Origin: Rhopalosiphum padi
Taxonomy: Eukaryota > Arthropoda > Insecta > Hemiptera > Aphididae
NCBI RefSeq assembly: GCF_020882245.1
Contig: NC_083600.1
Coordinates: 21,824,001 to 21,888,000, forward strand
Direction: 5' to 3'
Length of the DNA: 64,000 nt
How positions within the stretch are numbered: the stretch's first letter is position 1; each line of letters starts with the position of its first letter. A program made the position numbers and the translations under genes. Below the pieces are notes generated by a model. It did not search any database. It was not told where the DNA came from and saw only the letters and a list, made by a program, of their open reading frames with translations. Shown piece by piece: positions 1 to 12,505 of the stretch.

Positions 1-2288
1 AAAAGAAGATGATACTTTTTATTATTTAACTTAATATAGTTTTCTATAAATTCTAACAAACTATTGAGGATAACCTCTTATCGTTAAAACAATATTTGAA
101 TATAAGATCTTAAAGTGAGATATTTAGGTATTTACTAATTGTACTAGAAGTAGATCAATTAATATTATTATATATTCCAAGCTTGTGGTAATTGTATATC
201 TTCGCGATGATATCTGTATAAGTTTTCTTAAACTTACCTTTATTATGGATAAATAGGTGGATAGGTATTTGTTTTTGGATTATATTAACTTATATAAATG
301 TAAATTGAAACAACAGTAAAGTATTTGCGCTTAGAATAGTATATTTTTAGTCAAATATATCAAAATCATTTTGAAAACCACATTTAGTTATATATCGTTA
401 CTCTGGGAAGACAAAAACTCTCAAATAAATACATAAATCATAAATTATATAAATTTTTTTTTTTAATATAAATAACAACATGATGTACTTCAAAACAATA
501 ACAAAACCGGTTTTCCTTATAGAACGTGTTTTCGAACTGCATCGAAGAATATATATTTTTTTAAATATTTGCACGCACAGACATCATATATATATAATAT
601 GCACTGACTTTTCGAATCCAACAGCAGCTGTAGCTTTAGTTGGTAATATCTGAAATTTGTGATCAGCAATCAATTTAAAGCCCAATAGGTATTTAGAAAG
701 AAACAACTAGCAGGATACAGTTTGTGCACCGACAATTCGTTTCATTAATGAGGTATATATACCTATTTATCTCAATCATACATTATTACTTTAAATCATA
801 TTTATTTGGTAAACCAAACAATTTATTGAAACGGACAACAGTAGGAAATTCTGATTGATAATCATGTAAATTAATTAAATCAAACAATAACCTTGATAAT
901 ATACCTATAGTTATACAGGTACTTAAACTATACAAGTTGTAATGCGCAGTTAGAGTGTGTTTAAAGTTGGTTATAATATGATGTAAGTAGGTATTATGTG
1001 TATACAGTATATACGGATGGAAAAATGTAATTTTGCAGTCTTTAATCGAGAGATTTTTAATTACGCATTTTCTTATTCTACCGAGTCTGAAGATTTTAGA
1101 CTTAAACATGCCAATATCATTTTATACTTGGCACGTCAATAATTGTTCAACTTTGCTGAAATCAAATTATGGGTTTTAAATATTTTTTTTTTTGAAAAAT
1201 GCGTAGGTTCTAAATTGTTGTATAACGAATTGGTATTCATGTTTATATCTGTATAATAGCATTATCATATACATGTAGAATAAAGTTGTAAAATACCTAA
1301 TTCACACGAATATCTATTACTGCAGGGTAATATTAAATCAAAAATATTTAGTTTGCTCGCCTATATCTTAATGATATGCATATCATCGTTATTTGTATTT
1401 GTGTGTATGACGTTATGCAAATTAATTTTTTCTCATTGTTCAAGGTAAGATTATAGGCCTTGTTTTGGTCCATCCGTGAGCAGCGACTGTAATGGTGGAG
1501 ACTGATATAAACTGGTAAAAAATTAAACTAGGCATCAAAACATTTTCAACCTCGGCTTGTATAAACTTTGAAGGCTTTAAAACTTAAAAAAATAATAGAG
1601 TCAATAATACAATATTATAATATATCGGCCTTGATTGTTGACCCACAAACACAATGAATTGTGAATTTACAGCTGGTTCTTCATATGAAATATAATATAT
1701 ATTATATATAAATATATATTAGATATGCGTGAAAAACGTTTGTATTCTATTTGTATTTTCAAGATAATATTGCTGAGATTGATCAGTAATCGTTAATCAT
1801 TTTTTAAAAGGTGACCATGAATCACCACAAGAGAACCTTATATATTATATTCAATACCATCAATGCGGTTTAATTTTTGTGTATTTTTTTTTTATCTAGC
1901 TCAAAACCATGTCGATTTGTTCGCCCAATCGTCACCTGCAGAGATGGTTGACTTTCGTATTATGAACGTTCTACAACAGCTAGCGAAGTTTTGTTTTCCC
2001 AGTAGGTATACATATAGATACCTCCTATAGTCAGTGTAAATTTCAATTTTTATTTGTTTGTAATTATTGGCACCGATGACTATTAACAATTTAAATGGAT
2101 TACTACCTACCTATTTTCTATAATAATCATAAGCATTTAATATGAAATGAACACCGCAGAAAGCTATATATATATATATAATATTTATAAAACGCACTCA
2201 ATGACAAAGTAGAAATATTTGTAAACGTAAATAATAATAATATAAAAGGAATACCCTCTCCAGAACACAGCACGCCTCTATAGAGATG
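1..2288. other. AT-rich intergenic region, no gene seen
   Basis: Open frames here are short, AT-driven and without splice-site support or family resemblance. It holds low-complexity TA and T-rich runs only. The plus-strand sulfotransferase promoter follows at its right edge. Nothing else is supported. Confidence 0.6.
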
Positions 2289-2297
2289 TATATAAAC
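2289..2297 (+). promoter_or_regulatory. Candidate TATA box of the first sulfotransferase gene
   Basis: The string TATATAAAC lies 83 to 91 bases upstream of the ATG at 2380. It would place transcription start near 2320 and give a 5' leader of about 60 bases. In DNA this AT-rich TATA-like strings are common, so only the position supports it. Confidence 0.25.
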
Positions 2298-2379
2298 AAC
2301 TATCATCGCATGTTTTAGAGTTTCTATTGAACAAGTCTCCGAGCATAATCGTCCTGACTTTACGCGTAAGCACCTGGCC

Positions 2380-5300
2380 ATGGCTGATATTACGTATTCC
2401 AGTGTGGACAACGATGTAGCCGACATTCTGAATAAGCGTTTCGTTACCAGCTTTCGAAATGGATACATTAAAGCTAACGATGTCGTGTTGCCCGTGTACT
2501 TCAAGAAGTTCGGACAGCGTATACAGGACATGGAAATCAGAGACGATGACATTTGGGTCTGCAGTTATCCGAAAACAGGTTATTAAGTAATTTAGTTTAT
2601 TAAAACATCCAGTTAAAAATGTATCACAACATAATATAGTGTATAGTCGGACAAGCTTTTTATGAACACGCCATTTAATTGATATCACATTCCGTGCACA
2701 GTTTTAAAATTATCAAAATGTGTATCGAAATAAAAACCATAGCACTACATAACGATGTTAAATGCAAGTTATTATTTTCGTATTGTTTACGGTTGTTTAA
2801 AAATTGTTAATAGTATAAGTACTGTTGTTCGTCTACTGCAAATTCATTTCACTGTACTATTTTGCAGAAGACAATGAAAACAAATTTCAAACTAAATAAT
2901 TGAACTTTATTTTGATTAGTTTATTATAATATTTGAACACAGTTCGAAAATGCAACTTAATAATGATTTCTATTTTCTATTGTTTACAACTATTTTAAGC
3001 ATGTGTGTCATTCAGGCTATAACAGCGGATATTTTATTGATATACAGTCAAAAATATTTAATCTATTGTACATTTTGATAATTTGTTTTTCTCTTTCTAT
3101 CAAACAAAAAGAAAGCCCCCTTGGGCCTTAAGTCTTTATTAAAAAAAGTCATCATAGTTATTCTCGTTACATTTCTAAGACATGAAATAAGGTCAATAGA
3201 TTGAAATATCTAAAATTCTAAAGGGATACTTTAAATAAAATAGTCATTAAGTACAACGTAAAAATGATAACGAATGTTAAAAAAGAAATAATATTTATGA
3301 AAACATTCTATAGTACCAATAAGTTATATCGTTTAGAGATTATATTTAAAAATAAATTATAATAATAATTAATAATTATAATAGTTAATAATTAACACAT
3401 TTAATACTATTATTCGCCTATACATTTATTATGCCTAAAATCAGTAAAATCTATAAAATGCATTGTGTTTGGATTGTTTGGAAATTTGGAATGCAAATAT
3501 GTGATGCATAATATTTTTCATTTTTTTTTAATAAATAAAAAATATTAATTTTATATATTAACACACATGTGTACACTATACTTACGTAATGCTTGACTTG
3601 TACAAAAAGTATTTTTTTTTTAAATTACGTTTGAGATGGCCAAAGCAAGATAAATACATCTTGCACTTGCATTATAGTTCTAAATTTCAATAATAGGTAA
3701 AAACAACAAAAACAACAACAACAACAAAATACCAAGTTTTCAACATGTATTTAAAACACAGAAATTAAATTTACATATAAATAACCCATTTGTCATAACA
3801 TTAAGCACGTTTTCCGGAAAAAAATGAAAATAATAATGCATGTACACGATGATCGTCATGATAAAATGTTGTTGGTTTGAAAAGCATTGTTATTAGGTAT
3901 GTATATTTAATTTAACATAATTACCAAAGGTAATAAATAACAATATTATACCTACGCCATTATATTATGTAGTATTATTACTTTATATACATATATATAT
4001 ATATATATATAATTATAAAATTGTTGAATAGGAGGTCATAAATATAGCGAGGTGGTGATTGACAAGCGAATATCTTGTCATACCGTTAATCAATAATAAT
4101 AATAATAATAATAATAAAAAAGAAAGTGGTAAAGGTATTCTTCTATTGTTGTCATATCATATCGCTTGGAGGCGTTTGTTTTTCGAGACTAACCGAACGT
4201 AAAAAAAAATCTATTGTGTTCTAGGAACCACGTGGTGTCAGGAGATGACTTGGTGCATTGCAAACGATTTGGACTTCGAAGGTGCCAAACAATTTTTACC
4301 CGAAAGATTTCCATTTTTAGAGTAACTATATACGACACACCTGTCACTTTATAGAAGGTACATTTGTACTTAACGATTGACATTATTGATTCAATTTTAG
4401 TCATACACCACTATTTGACTATGAAAAAGTGCTGCCGGAAAAACCAGACCTCAAGCTGCCGTTGTATGTGTCCGATTCGATCACGTACATAAATGAATTA
4501 AAATCTCCGAGATTTATCAAGACTCATTTACCTTACAAGCTCTTACCAAAAAAACTTAGAGATCAAAGTACCAAAGCAAAAGTAAGACCCATCTTCCGAG
4601 TAATTACTTACATATTGTAGGGATAGTTTTTTGTTTGACAACAGTAACATTAATAATACTACCTACATTGGATATTTACATAACGTACATAAAATTATAT
4701 GTTTTTCTACAATTTTTTTTTTTAACTCAAATTAATTCAAACAATTTACCTAGCTTATGTATAGGTTTTGGTATGTAAGGTATATGTAATATAATCAATA
4801 ATAATATATTTGACAGTTGTCAGTTGATTAAAATTATTAAATATTAGATTAGTAATAAAAATGATAGATTATGTAAGCCACGACCTTTTAGGTTATGTAC
4901 CTATTGATAAAAATATATAATTTAGATATTAGAGGTGAAAACGATGTGTGAAAATATTTATTATTTATAAATACTAGTTAAATAAGCTAAATAATACTAG
5001 GTACGAAATTATGTCATCAACGATTATTTATAATAGGTTTATTCATTTTGAAGGTTCGGTTATATAATTTGTTTTTTATATTTATCAAGGAATACCTATT
5101 AATGTATAAAATAATATTTTTTAGTCAATACGTATAAAATCCAAGGATTCTTTTCGATATGAATGATGATCGTAATTCACTATTCTGTCTGCATTATTTT
5201 TCTATAGAAGGTACCCCGCCTATTTAAACATGATATTAAAATAACAAAAATCATTATACTTAATTCATATGCTAAGAAATATACAATTATTTTATTTTAC

Positions 5301-7703
5301 AAGCATAGAGTTTTATTATTAAAATTTTAATACAAAAAATCTATATATAAATGTGGTGCAGTTTAATAGTAATTATGATTATAATTTATAAACAAGATTG
5401 TGAATTTAATGCATTTGCATGTTTTTTTGCTACACTGTATAATAAAATGGATTCGGCCAAAATTTGTTTTGACTTATTAGTTATTTATAGTTAAAATACC
5501 AATTTTTTTTTGCATATTTCATGGGTTAATGATTTTTTTGTATAAATGCTTTTTTTCGTACTATTCTATTTTTAGTTAGGTATTTAACGTGTATTATTGA
5601 CTATTGTAGGTCCTATTGAAGTTGAGATTAAATTAATTTACTGATATCAACTCGTAGGTACATAATGGATGACAAAAATCGTTAGACAATCTTTTTTTAG
5701 TTTGGTGCACTAACTAATATGTGCGTCGCTTCTGTGTTCGAGTATTATTCTTATTGGCGTTGATTTCTTTGTTTAATTGTAAAATGAATGCAAAATGAAA
5801 ATGAAAAAATAAGAATAAAAGTTAAATTTTAATATTTTTTTTTGCGTATTTTTGAAAAATGAGAGCATATTTTATCAGTTTTTATTGCATATATCATATA
5901 TGCTTGCATATTTAATAGTTTTTAAGTGCATTAAATTCACAGCCTTGTTTATAAGCATTTATTATAGTAAGGCCTCCATCAAAGAACACCTCCAAATAGC
6001 GGACATCTTTTTGGGAATGGGAAAATTTTCACTACTTATCTATAGGAAAACCTCTAAATTTAGGACTTCCTAAACAATGGACACTATTATAGTTAAATTT
6101 TGATATTTTTTTATCGTAATTATTATCTAAATATAATATTTTATTACAATGTACATTTTACACATTATTATATACTGTTATAGATTATTTTATCCACCGT
6201 AGAAACTAAACGTCTCATTCGATAACTGATTTTTTTTTTTTTTAAATAATAATTAACAATACATTTAAGTATATTCATTCATACAAATAATATAAATATA
6301 TACATAATATGCGCATTATTTTATGATATTATTCATTTTTTCATTCTCCCTTACTATAAATAGCAGACAAAATTTCGGCGTCCGAAATATGTGCCCTGTA
6401 TTTAGAAGTCTTAATGTAATTGACTTTCAGAGGAAATTATGTTAGGCTATTGGTAAACCCACATTGATTATGATTTATATCCTGTAGATTCGCGTAGTAA
6501 AAAACGATTTATTATTTGAATTGCATTCGATCACTTTTATTGTCTTGATTAAAATGAATAATGATAATAATATTATAATATGTTCATATCGCTCTAAATT
6601 CGTCGCCCAGTCACATTTTAGATTTTTAATTAGTACGCTCTCAAAGACCACCATAATATATTATGAGTACTTTATTCAAATCTTAGTTTTGTAAAAGCCA
6701 ATTTAGCTGTTGAGAAATCACGTGCTTGCCTTTTGGACGAGCATTTTGCATACAAGTGTGATCACTATTTAATATTATGGTGATTATAATTAACTTTTTT
6801 TTTTATTAAAAGTTTAAAAATTATAATACTCTAATAGAGCTTAAATGAAACACTTTATACAAATCTAAGTCGTTTCATTATTCTGAATAATAATTAAATA
6901 ATATTAACAAATATTATAAATGAACTTTCAGATTGTTTACGTGGCAAGAAACCCAAAAGACACTTGCCTTTCATATTTTCACCATTGTTGTTTGTTAGAA
7001 GGATTTACTGGCAATTTTGAAGATTTTTGCAAATTGTTTACCTCTGATTCCAGTAAGTAAATTCTTAGTAAAAAAAAATATAAGATAAAGTTAAAAATCA
7101 CGTGCATTAACAACTTATGTATAATTAAGTCTGCTTCAGTCCATTTTTCGACCACATTCTTGGCTACTGGGAGCGAAAAGACGATTCGCAAGTACTTTTT
7201 TTGAAGTACGAAGACATGAAACAGGTAATCAATCAATACGTGTTACCTATTTTGAATTGTTCATATATTATATAGTAGACTGACATTAAATTAAACCACG
7301 TATTTTTTTGACGACCGAAATAACAATATCCATAAAATTAAAAAACTTATACAATCAATTTGTACTTATATGTATGATTTTTAACAGCTTTTTTAATTTG
7401 TTTGAATAGGACCTACGTTCAGTAATTCGTCGAACAGCTAAATTTTTGGGAAAAGATTTGATTGACGACCAGGTGTTGGTTTTAGAAGACCATCTAAGTT
7501 TCGAAAGCATGAAAAACAATAGAGCTGTCAATTATGAGCCTGTTATTGAGATTAATAAAACCCACAATTTAATTGACGCTAATGGAAGTTTTATGAGAAG
7601 TGGTACAGTGGGAGGAGGAAAACAAAAAATGTCACCAGAGTTTGTAAAACTTTTTGACGAATGGGAGGAGAAATGTTTAGGGAACAGTGGATTAAAGTTT
7701 TAA
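2380..7703 (+). CDS. Cytosolic sulfotransferase (SULT family), six exons
   Basis: Predicted to transfer sulfate from PAPS to small acceptors in the cytosol; the substrate cannot be told. Exons: 2380-2578, 4225-4321, 4401-4581, 6932-7052, 7130-7224, 7410-7703. Phases agree at every junction and give 328 aa, normal for the family. The 5'-phosphosulfate loop YPKTGTTW is at about residues 63-70 and is split by intron 1. The catalytic histidine lies in KTHLP (His about 141). The 3'-phosphate motif YVARNPKDTCLS starts at about 161. HILGYWE and YEDMK are family landmarks. The C-terminal PAPS motif, usually RKGxxGDWK, reads RSGTVGGGK (about 294-302), so PAPS binding may be altered. The acceptor of exon 5 was chosen because it makes that stretch the same length as in the neighbouring paralog; an acceptor at 7139/7140 paired with a later donor is the alternative. 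Confidence 0.88.
3990..4012. repeat. TA microsatellite
   Basis: A run of about eleven TA units within intron 1 of the first sulfotransferase gene. Confidence 0.9.
4092..4117. repeat. AAT trinucleotide microsatellite
   Basis: Uninterrupted AAT/ATA units in intron 1 of the first sulfotransferase gene, about 100 bases before exon 2. Likely polymorphic. Confidence 0.9.
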
Positions 7704-9811
7704 TGAAATTAGTTAAGTATAGTACTTATGATACTACTTTTATCGGTTGTGTTTATAAAAAAAAAATGTATTGTGGTGTTAGGAATTTAATGTGAACGTA
7801 AATATAAAACTAATGATTTATTTTATACTATTATTTGATTGCACCCATCATGGTTAACTTACTCAACTTTGTATACATTTATTTTATAAGAATAATTGCT
7901 GAATAATTGATTCACTTTTCAAAGCTCATTAAATCGTTAATTCGTATTCAATATAACCATTTATTCAATAACATATTTAATATTTATATAATTTTAATCT
8001 GATATAAAAAAAAAAAATTACGCGACGCTCAAATGCAATCAACTATAGAAAGTTTATTTTTTTATCATAACATTTTTCAATTATATGAATAATGCGTTTT
8101 AATTTTTATTAAATTTGTAAGCATAATAATAAAGATTAATTTAAAAAAAATATGTTTTATGGAATCTACCAGTCAATAACACAAAATTATCTACACCAAT
8201 GTCATCACTAATCTCACTCATTACCCATCAGTTATCAGTTTGTGTTTAACTTTTTCTAATATCCATAGCTAAATTTGTTATCATAATTCACAATCATATA
8301 TAATATTGAATTTAATAATATAATATATACGTACAACGTTGTGTACATGTTTAATAAACATTGTTTATACGTAGTTCTTATTATCTGAATATTTGTAAAC
8401 TAAGAGTGATACAACAATTTTTTTTAAATATTTAGTGTCAAAGTTATCAATTTGTCTCAAAAGCGAAACAGTTCCTTTAAAATTGTATAATATTGTTAAA
8501 AGAAAAATTATAAACAAAAAAACATATTATACTATCGACTATCATAGATACGCACGAGTATGTAGATAGAGGTATGGTGGTATGTACTCAATATCTATAT
8601 TATGTATATTATGAAGAACCTATAATACTAAATTAATATAAAATTAATATAAAATATTCTATGATATTATTTTATTATGTCTAAAAGATAAATCGCATAG
8701 CACACATTTCTATATGGATTACGGAAATACCAAGAATAATAAGAAAAATTAAACAAGGCCCCCTCCCCCTAACCAAATCACCCCTGCAACCAGTTAATAA
8801 CACAAAATTATCTACATCATATACTTATTATATCAATATCTAACCAATATTTATTATCATAGTTCATTAAATTTAGTAAAAAAAAATAAATAAAAAATGT
8901 TTCTAAAATATTTTTAAGTAAATTTAGTTAATATTTAAACATTTTAGTTACCCGATGTTAGAATAAAAATATGAATATGACAACGTGTAGCTATTTATTA
9001 TTAAATAATTACAATTTTTATAATTTTCAATTAATTATGAATTTATTCATTAAAAATTGTATTTGAAATATAAAATCTATATAACTAAGATCGTAAGACA
9101 ATTGACATATTAATATTATTCTAATTAAATACAACTAAAATAATTATAAAATAAAAATTATGCTTATCAAAGTTTGAAGAGAACAGTCATATATAAAAGA
9201 CACTCTCTGGTAAAATAACAATTTATTTAATATACAATAAATAATAATAGATCATGTTACAAATTTAACATTTTTTTGGAAATTATTAAAATAATGCCAA
9301 ATTATTTTTAGTTAAGCATTTTGACGTTTTTTATAATAAGTTCTTATTTAGAATTGTATGAATTGCGTTGTAAAGTCGACGAAATGTGTTTTAGGATTTT
9401 TGATTTTAATTTTTAATATAGTTTAAATAGTATAGTAAAAAAGTTTTTTTTATTTAAAGCGGGCCCCAATCTAAAAAAAATTGGTACGTCGGTAAAACTA
9501 TAACTTATATTTTCGTTTTCATTTAGTTCGTTTTCAAGGAGTGGATTGATGTAAATTTCAGGTAACTGTTCTATGAAGTATAAAGTTTAGATTTTAAACA
9601 TAGAGATGATAATTTCTTTGAAATAAAATCTTTAAAAAATAGCTAAGAAGAACTTTACATTTTCGTTGGAGATTTTTAAAGGATATTTAAAAATGTAATG
9701 TGTACGCACAACGTTGTTTACATTTATATACGTATACTTCTTATTATTCGAATACTTATAAACTAAGAGTGATGTAACATTTTTTTTATAAAATATATAG
9801 TGTCAATGATA
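7704..9811. other. Intergenic region between convergent sulfotransferase genes
   Basis: Contains the 3' untranslated regions of both genes, including an AATAAA at about 8127 for the plus-strand gene. It also contains the decayed gene-end copy at 8331-8490. A second weak direct similarity pairs about 8169-8300 with about 8789-8880; both begin with a near-identical 28-base segment containing AACACAAAATTATCTACA. No intact gene is visible. Confidence 0.6.
8331..8490 (-). pseudogene. Relic copy of the 3' end of a sulfotransferase gene
   Basis: About 155 bases align by eye with 9702-9850, which spans the last codons, the stop and the start of the 3' untranslated region of the minus-strand sulfotransferase gene. 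Shared landmarks in order are CAACGTTGT, TTCTTATTAT, AAACTAAGAGTGAT, TAGTGTCAA and ATCAATTTGTCTCAAA. The relic keeps the equivalent of the stop codon at 8447-8449. The coding part just upstream carries a one-base deletion relative to the intact gene and becomes unrecognisable within about 30 bases. It is best read as the remnant of a tandem duplicate whose coding region was lost or decayed. The copies are clearly diverged. Confidence 0.65.
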
Positions 9812-12103
9812 TCAATTTGTCTCAAATGCGAGATCAGTCCCTTTTAAATTTTCTTCTGTAAATTTGTCGAATTTATCCGATAATTCTTTTGACATGTAGT
9901 TTTTCCAGTCCCCAACTTTTCCCTTCCTAATAAATGTTTCGTCGGGATTTGTTCCGTTTGATGGTTGTTTCTCCATCATGGCAAGGATTGGTTCTAAATT
10001 CAGGGCCGGGTTCTTCTTCATGCTGTTGAAGCTCAAATGGTCTTCGAGAGCGGAAACTTGTTCATCGGTCAAGGGTTTATTGAGAAAATCTGATACTTGT
10101 CTGATGGCTCCTTTCAGATCCTAAAATATTTCAAACCCAACATGTAGTTAGTATTAAATATTTTTAACACTTATAACCAGGTAATATAACCTAAAGATAC
10201 GATATATACTTAGAAAGTGGTAATAGTATGTAATTAAATATGCATCATTAATAATACAATCAGACTGTATATTGAAATACTCGTATGCAAATTTTTAAAA
10301 TTGATTATTTTAGAGAAATCAGTAAAAATACTTTTTGTTAAAAATGCAAAGAATTTAATATTATTTTATAAGGTCTATAATTACATATTCATACACACAT
10401 TTAAAATGTTAATTATCTTTATATCAAGACAACGAAAACAAATAAAATTTGGTTAATTTTGTCAAAAATGTATGTTTTCGTTAAATTACACGATTCATCG
10501 AACAGGACCCCCCCCTTCCAAAAAAATATGTATTAAAAATTTCGAACTTTCAAATCCAGACGTTTCGAGATACATACGTACAAAGTATGCACATTTAATA
10601 TAATATTATAATACATTCTCGGTGTATTCCTCTCTTATTCAGTATTAAGATTTTACCACGACGACGATTATCTACTGTAGACAACTGCGATCACTAGCTC
10701 ACCTTTTTCATGTCCTCGTACTTGATGAACAGCACGTTCGGTTCGTCTTTTTGTTCCCAGAAGCCCAGTATGTGATCCCAAATCGGACCGATCGGCGTCT
10801 TGCCCTGTATGAACAGATCGCAAAACTCGTCGAACGACCCGTGTAAGCCGTGTATTAGCTTGCAATAGTGGTAATAAGATACGCACATGTCCTTTGGGTT
10901 GCGTGTCACGTAGACGATTTTCGGTTTGACGTTCGCCAACTGTTCGGGCAACAACGGCACGGGCAAGTGTGTTTTTATGAATCTGGGCGACGGCATGTTC
11001 TCCACTTGTTCCACAGAGTTGCCCAGTTCGTCTTTCAATTTGCTCGTGTCGTTACCCATAAGTGCTGTTAACCTATACAACGTTATAATATACACCGAAT
11101 TAATGTATAGTGTATAATACGACAAACGCATATATTTCGGAAATACGGTCATTAGTATTATTGGATTGAACGAGCTCTGACAACCTATATGTGACTAATT
11201 CGCCGCAACTCTATTCGATTTCATGTCATTTATCTTAATGTAACACAATTTATCGTGTTAAAAAAGGAAGGCGTATTTTATTGTTCCCGTCCATTTGAAT
11301 TTGTCTATTATTTTTATGCTTAAATAAATTATGATCTATGTATAACTGTATTTTAAATATAAAACAATTTTGATTTTTAGAACGAATAGTTAATTTAAAT
11401 TGATAAAAATACTTGTTATTTATTTTTAAGTCAATTTAATCTATATATGTATTCCACGTTTTTATCGACATTAAATTTCATAATAATAAATCAACAACAG
11501 TTGTTAATCTTTGTCAAATAAATCGTGTCTGCGTATGGTAATAGTACTTTAGCATATTTATACAATACTATTATTGATATTATTTCATTGTATTTTATAA
11601 TAATATATATATTTTAATGGTTGTTAGAGATAAGTATGTTTTATATGAAGGTGCATCTCACTCTAATAACGGTGTCCTTAGTTGTCCAATCATGCTTTTT
11701 GCTTTTACAAAATCCAAGTCATTGCAAATACACCAAACCATTTCTTGAGCCCAAGTACTTCCTGTAATAAATTTATCAGGAAAAAAATGGTATTAGTCAT
11801 CGTTTAAGTATAAGTGATGCCAAAAACAACACCACTATTATTTGAAAATGCAATGTCGTTGTTCACGCCTCATTAAACATCCGGAAGTAAATTACTGAAA
11901 ATATTACCTGTTCTTGGATACGACACAAGCCATACATCATCAGATCTGACCTCCATGTTTTTGATTCTCTGTCCCAAATCCTTGTACTTGGGCGGAAGTA
12001 TACATTTGCCCGGATTGACTTCGATCAGACAGTCTTTAACGCCGAACAAATCGTCCAATCTCTTAGCGAATTTATCCTCAAGATTTTCGTACTTTATGTA
12101 CAT
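9812..12103 (-). CDS. Cytosolic sulfotransferase (SULT family), four exons
   Basis: Paralog of the gene at 2380-7703 with the same predicted PAPS-dependent activity. Exons in transcript order: 12103-11908, 11761-11662, 11072-10703, 10120-9812; phases agree and give 324 aa. The phosphosulfate loop reads YPRTGSTW (about 62-69), with Arg where the other paralog has Lys; from memory Arg is usual in insect family members. The catalytic His is in KTHLP (about 134). YVTRNPKDMCVSYYHY forms the 3'-phosphate site, and the C-terminal RKGKVGDWK (about 287-295) is intact, so this copy looks catalytically competent. It lacks two introns that interrupt the equivalent region of the other paralog. The ATG at 12103 is the first one giving a family-length N-terminus. 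The gene starts 402 bases downstream of the F-box gene on the same strand. Confidence 0.9.
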
Positions 12104-12505
12104 CTTTGAAAAATTGTATATTTTATGAAATAAACGTTAATTGTTTTTATTTTTAATAAACTATTAAGCGACGTTGCGAACCAGATGTGTTGTGCGACTC
12201 GTCACAATTCAATATGATCAGTACCTATGCACCTAATTTCGCGTTTTCTTCTTTTAAACTATACTTTCTCTTAAACTTGTTCTCGGGGGAAGTGAAAGCA
12301 ATGTGTGTTTACTTTCTCTTGCGTAATTACGAAGGTCGATTCGTTATGAAATATTTATATTTTATTGTTATTTTAGGTGCTTAAACTATATATATATATA
12401 TGTGTATATATGGTTGACACTATAATAATATTATATACCGTCGGAAATAAAAATATTTACATTTTAATTATTTAGTTAATTTTATAAATTATAAATGATC
12501 TGGAA
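12104..12505. other. Spacer between sulfotransferase start and F-box gene end
   Basis: Should hold the promoter of the minus-strand sulfotransferase and the 3' untranslated region of the F-box gene. TTTATT at 12361-12366 reads as AATAAA on the minus strand, about 140 bases past the F-box stop codon, and is a plausible polyadenylation signal. A short TA run lies near 12390. Confidence 0.5.

Noticed and set aside
2127..2688. Two long minus-strand frames over sulfotransferase exon 1
   Set aside because: They are antisense to a well-supported exon and lack splice or family evidence.
10868..11117. Plus-strand frames over sulfotransferase exon 3
   Set aside because: They are antisense shadows of the exon encoding the KTHLP and 3'-phosphate motifs.
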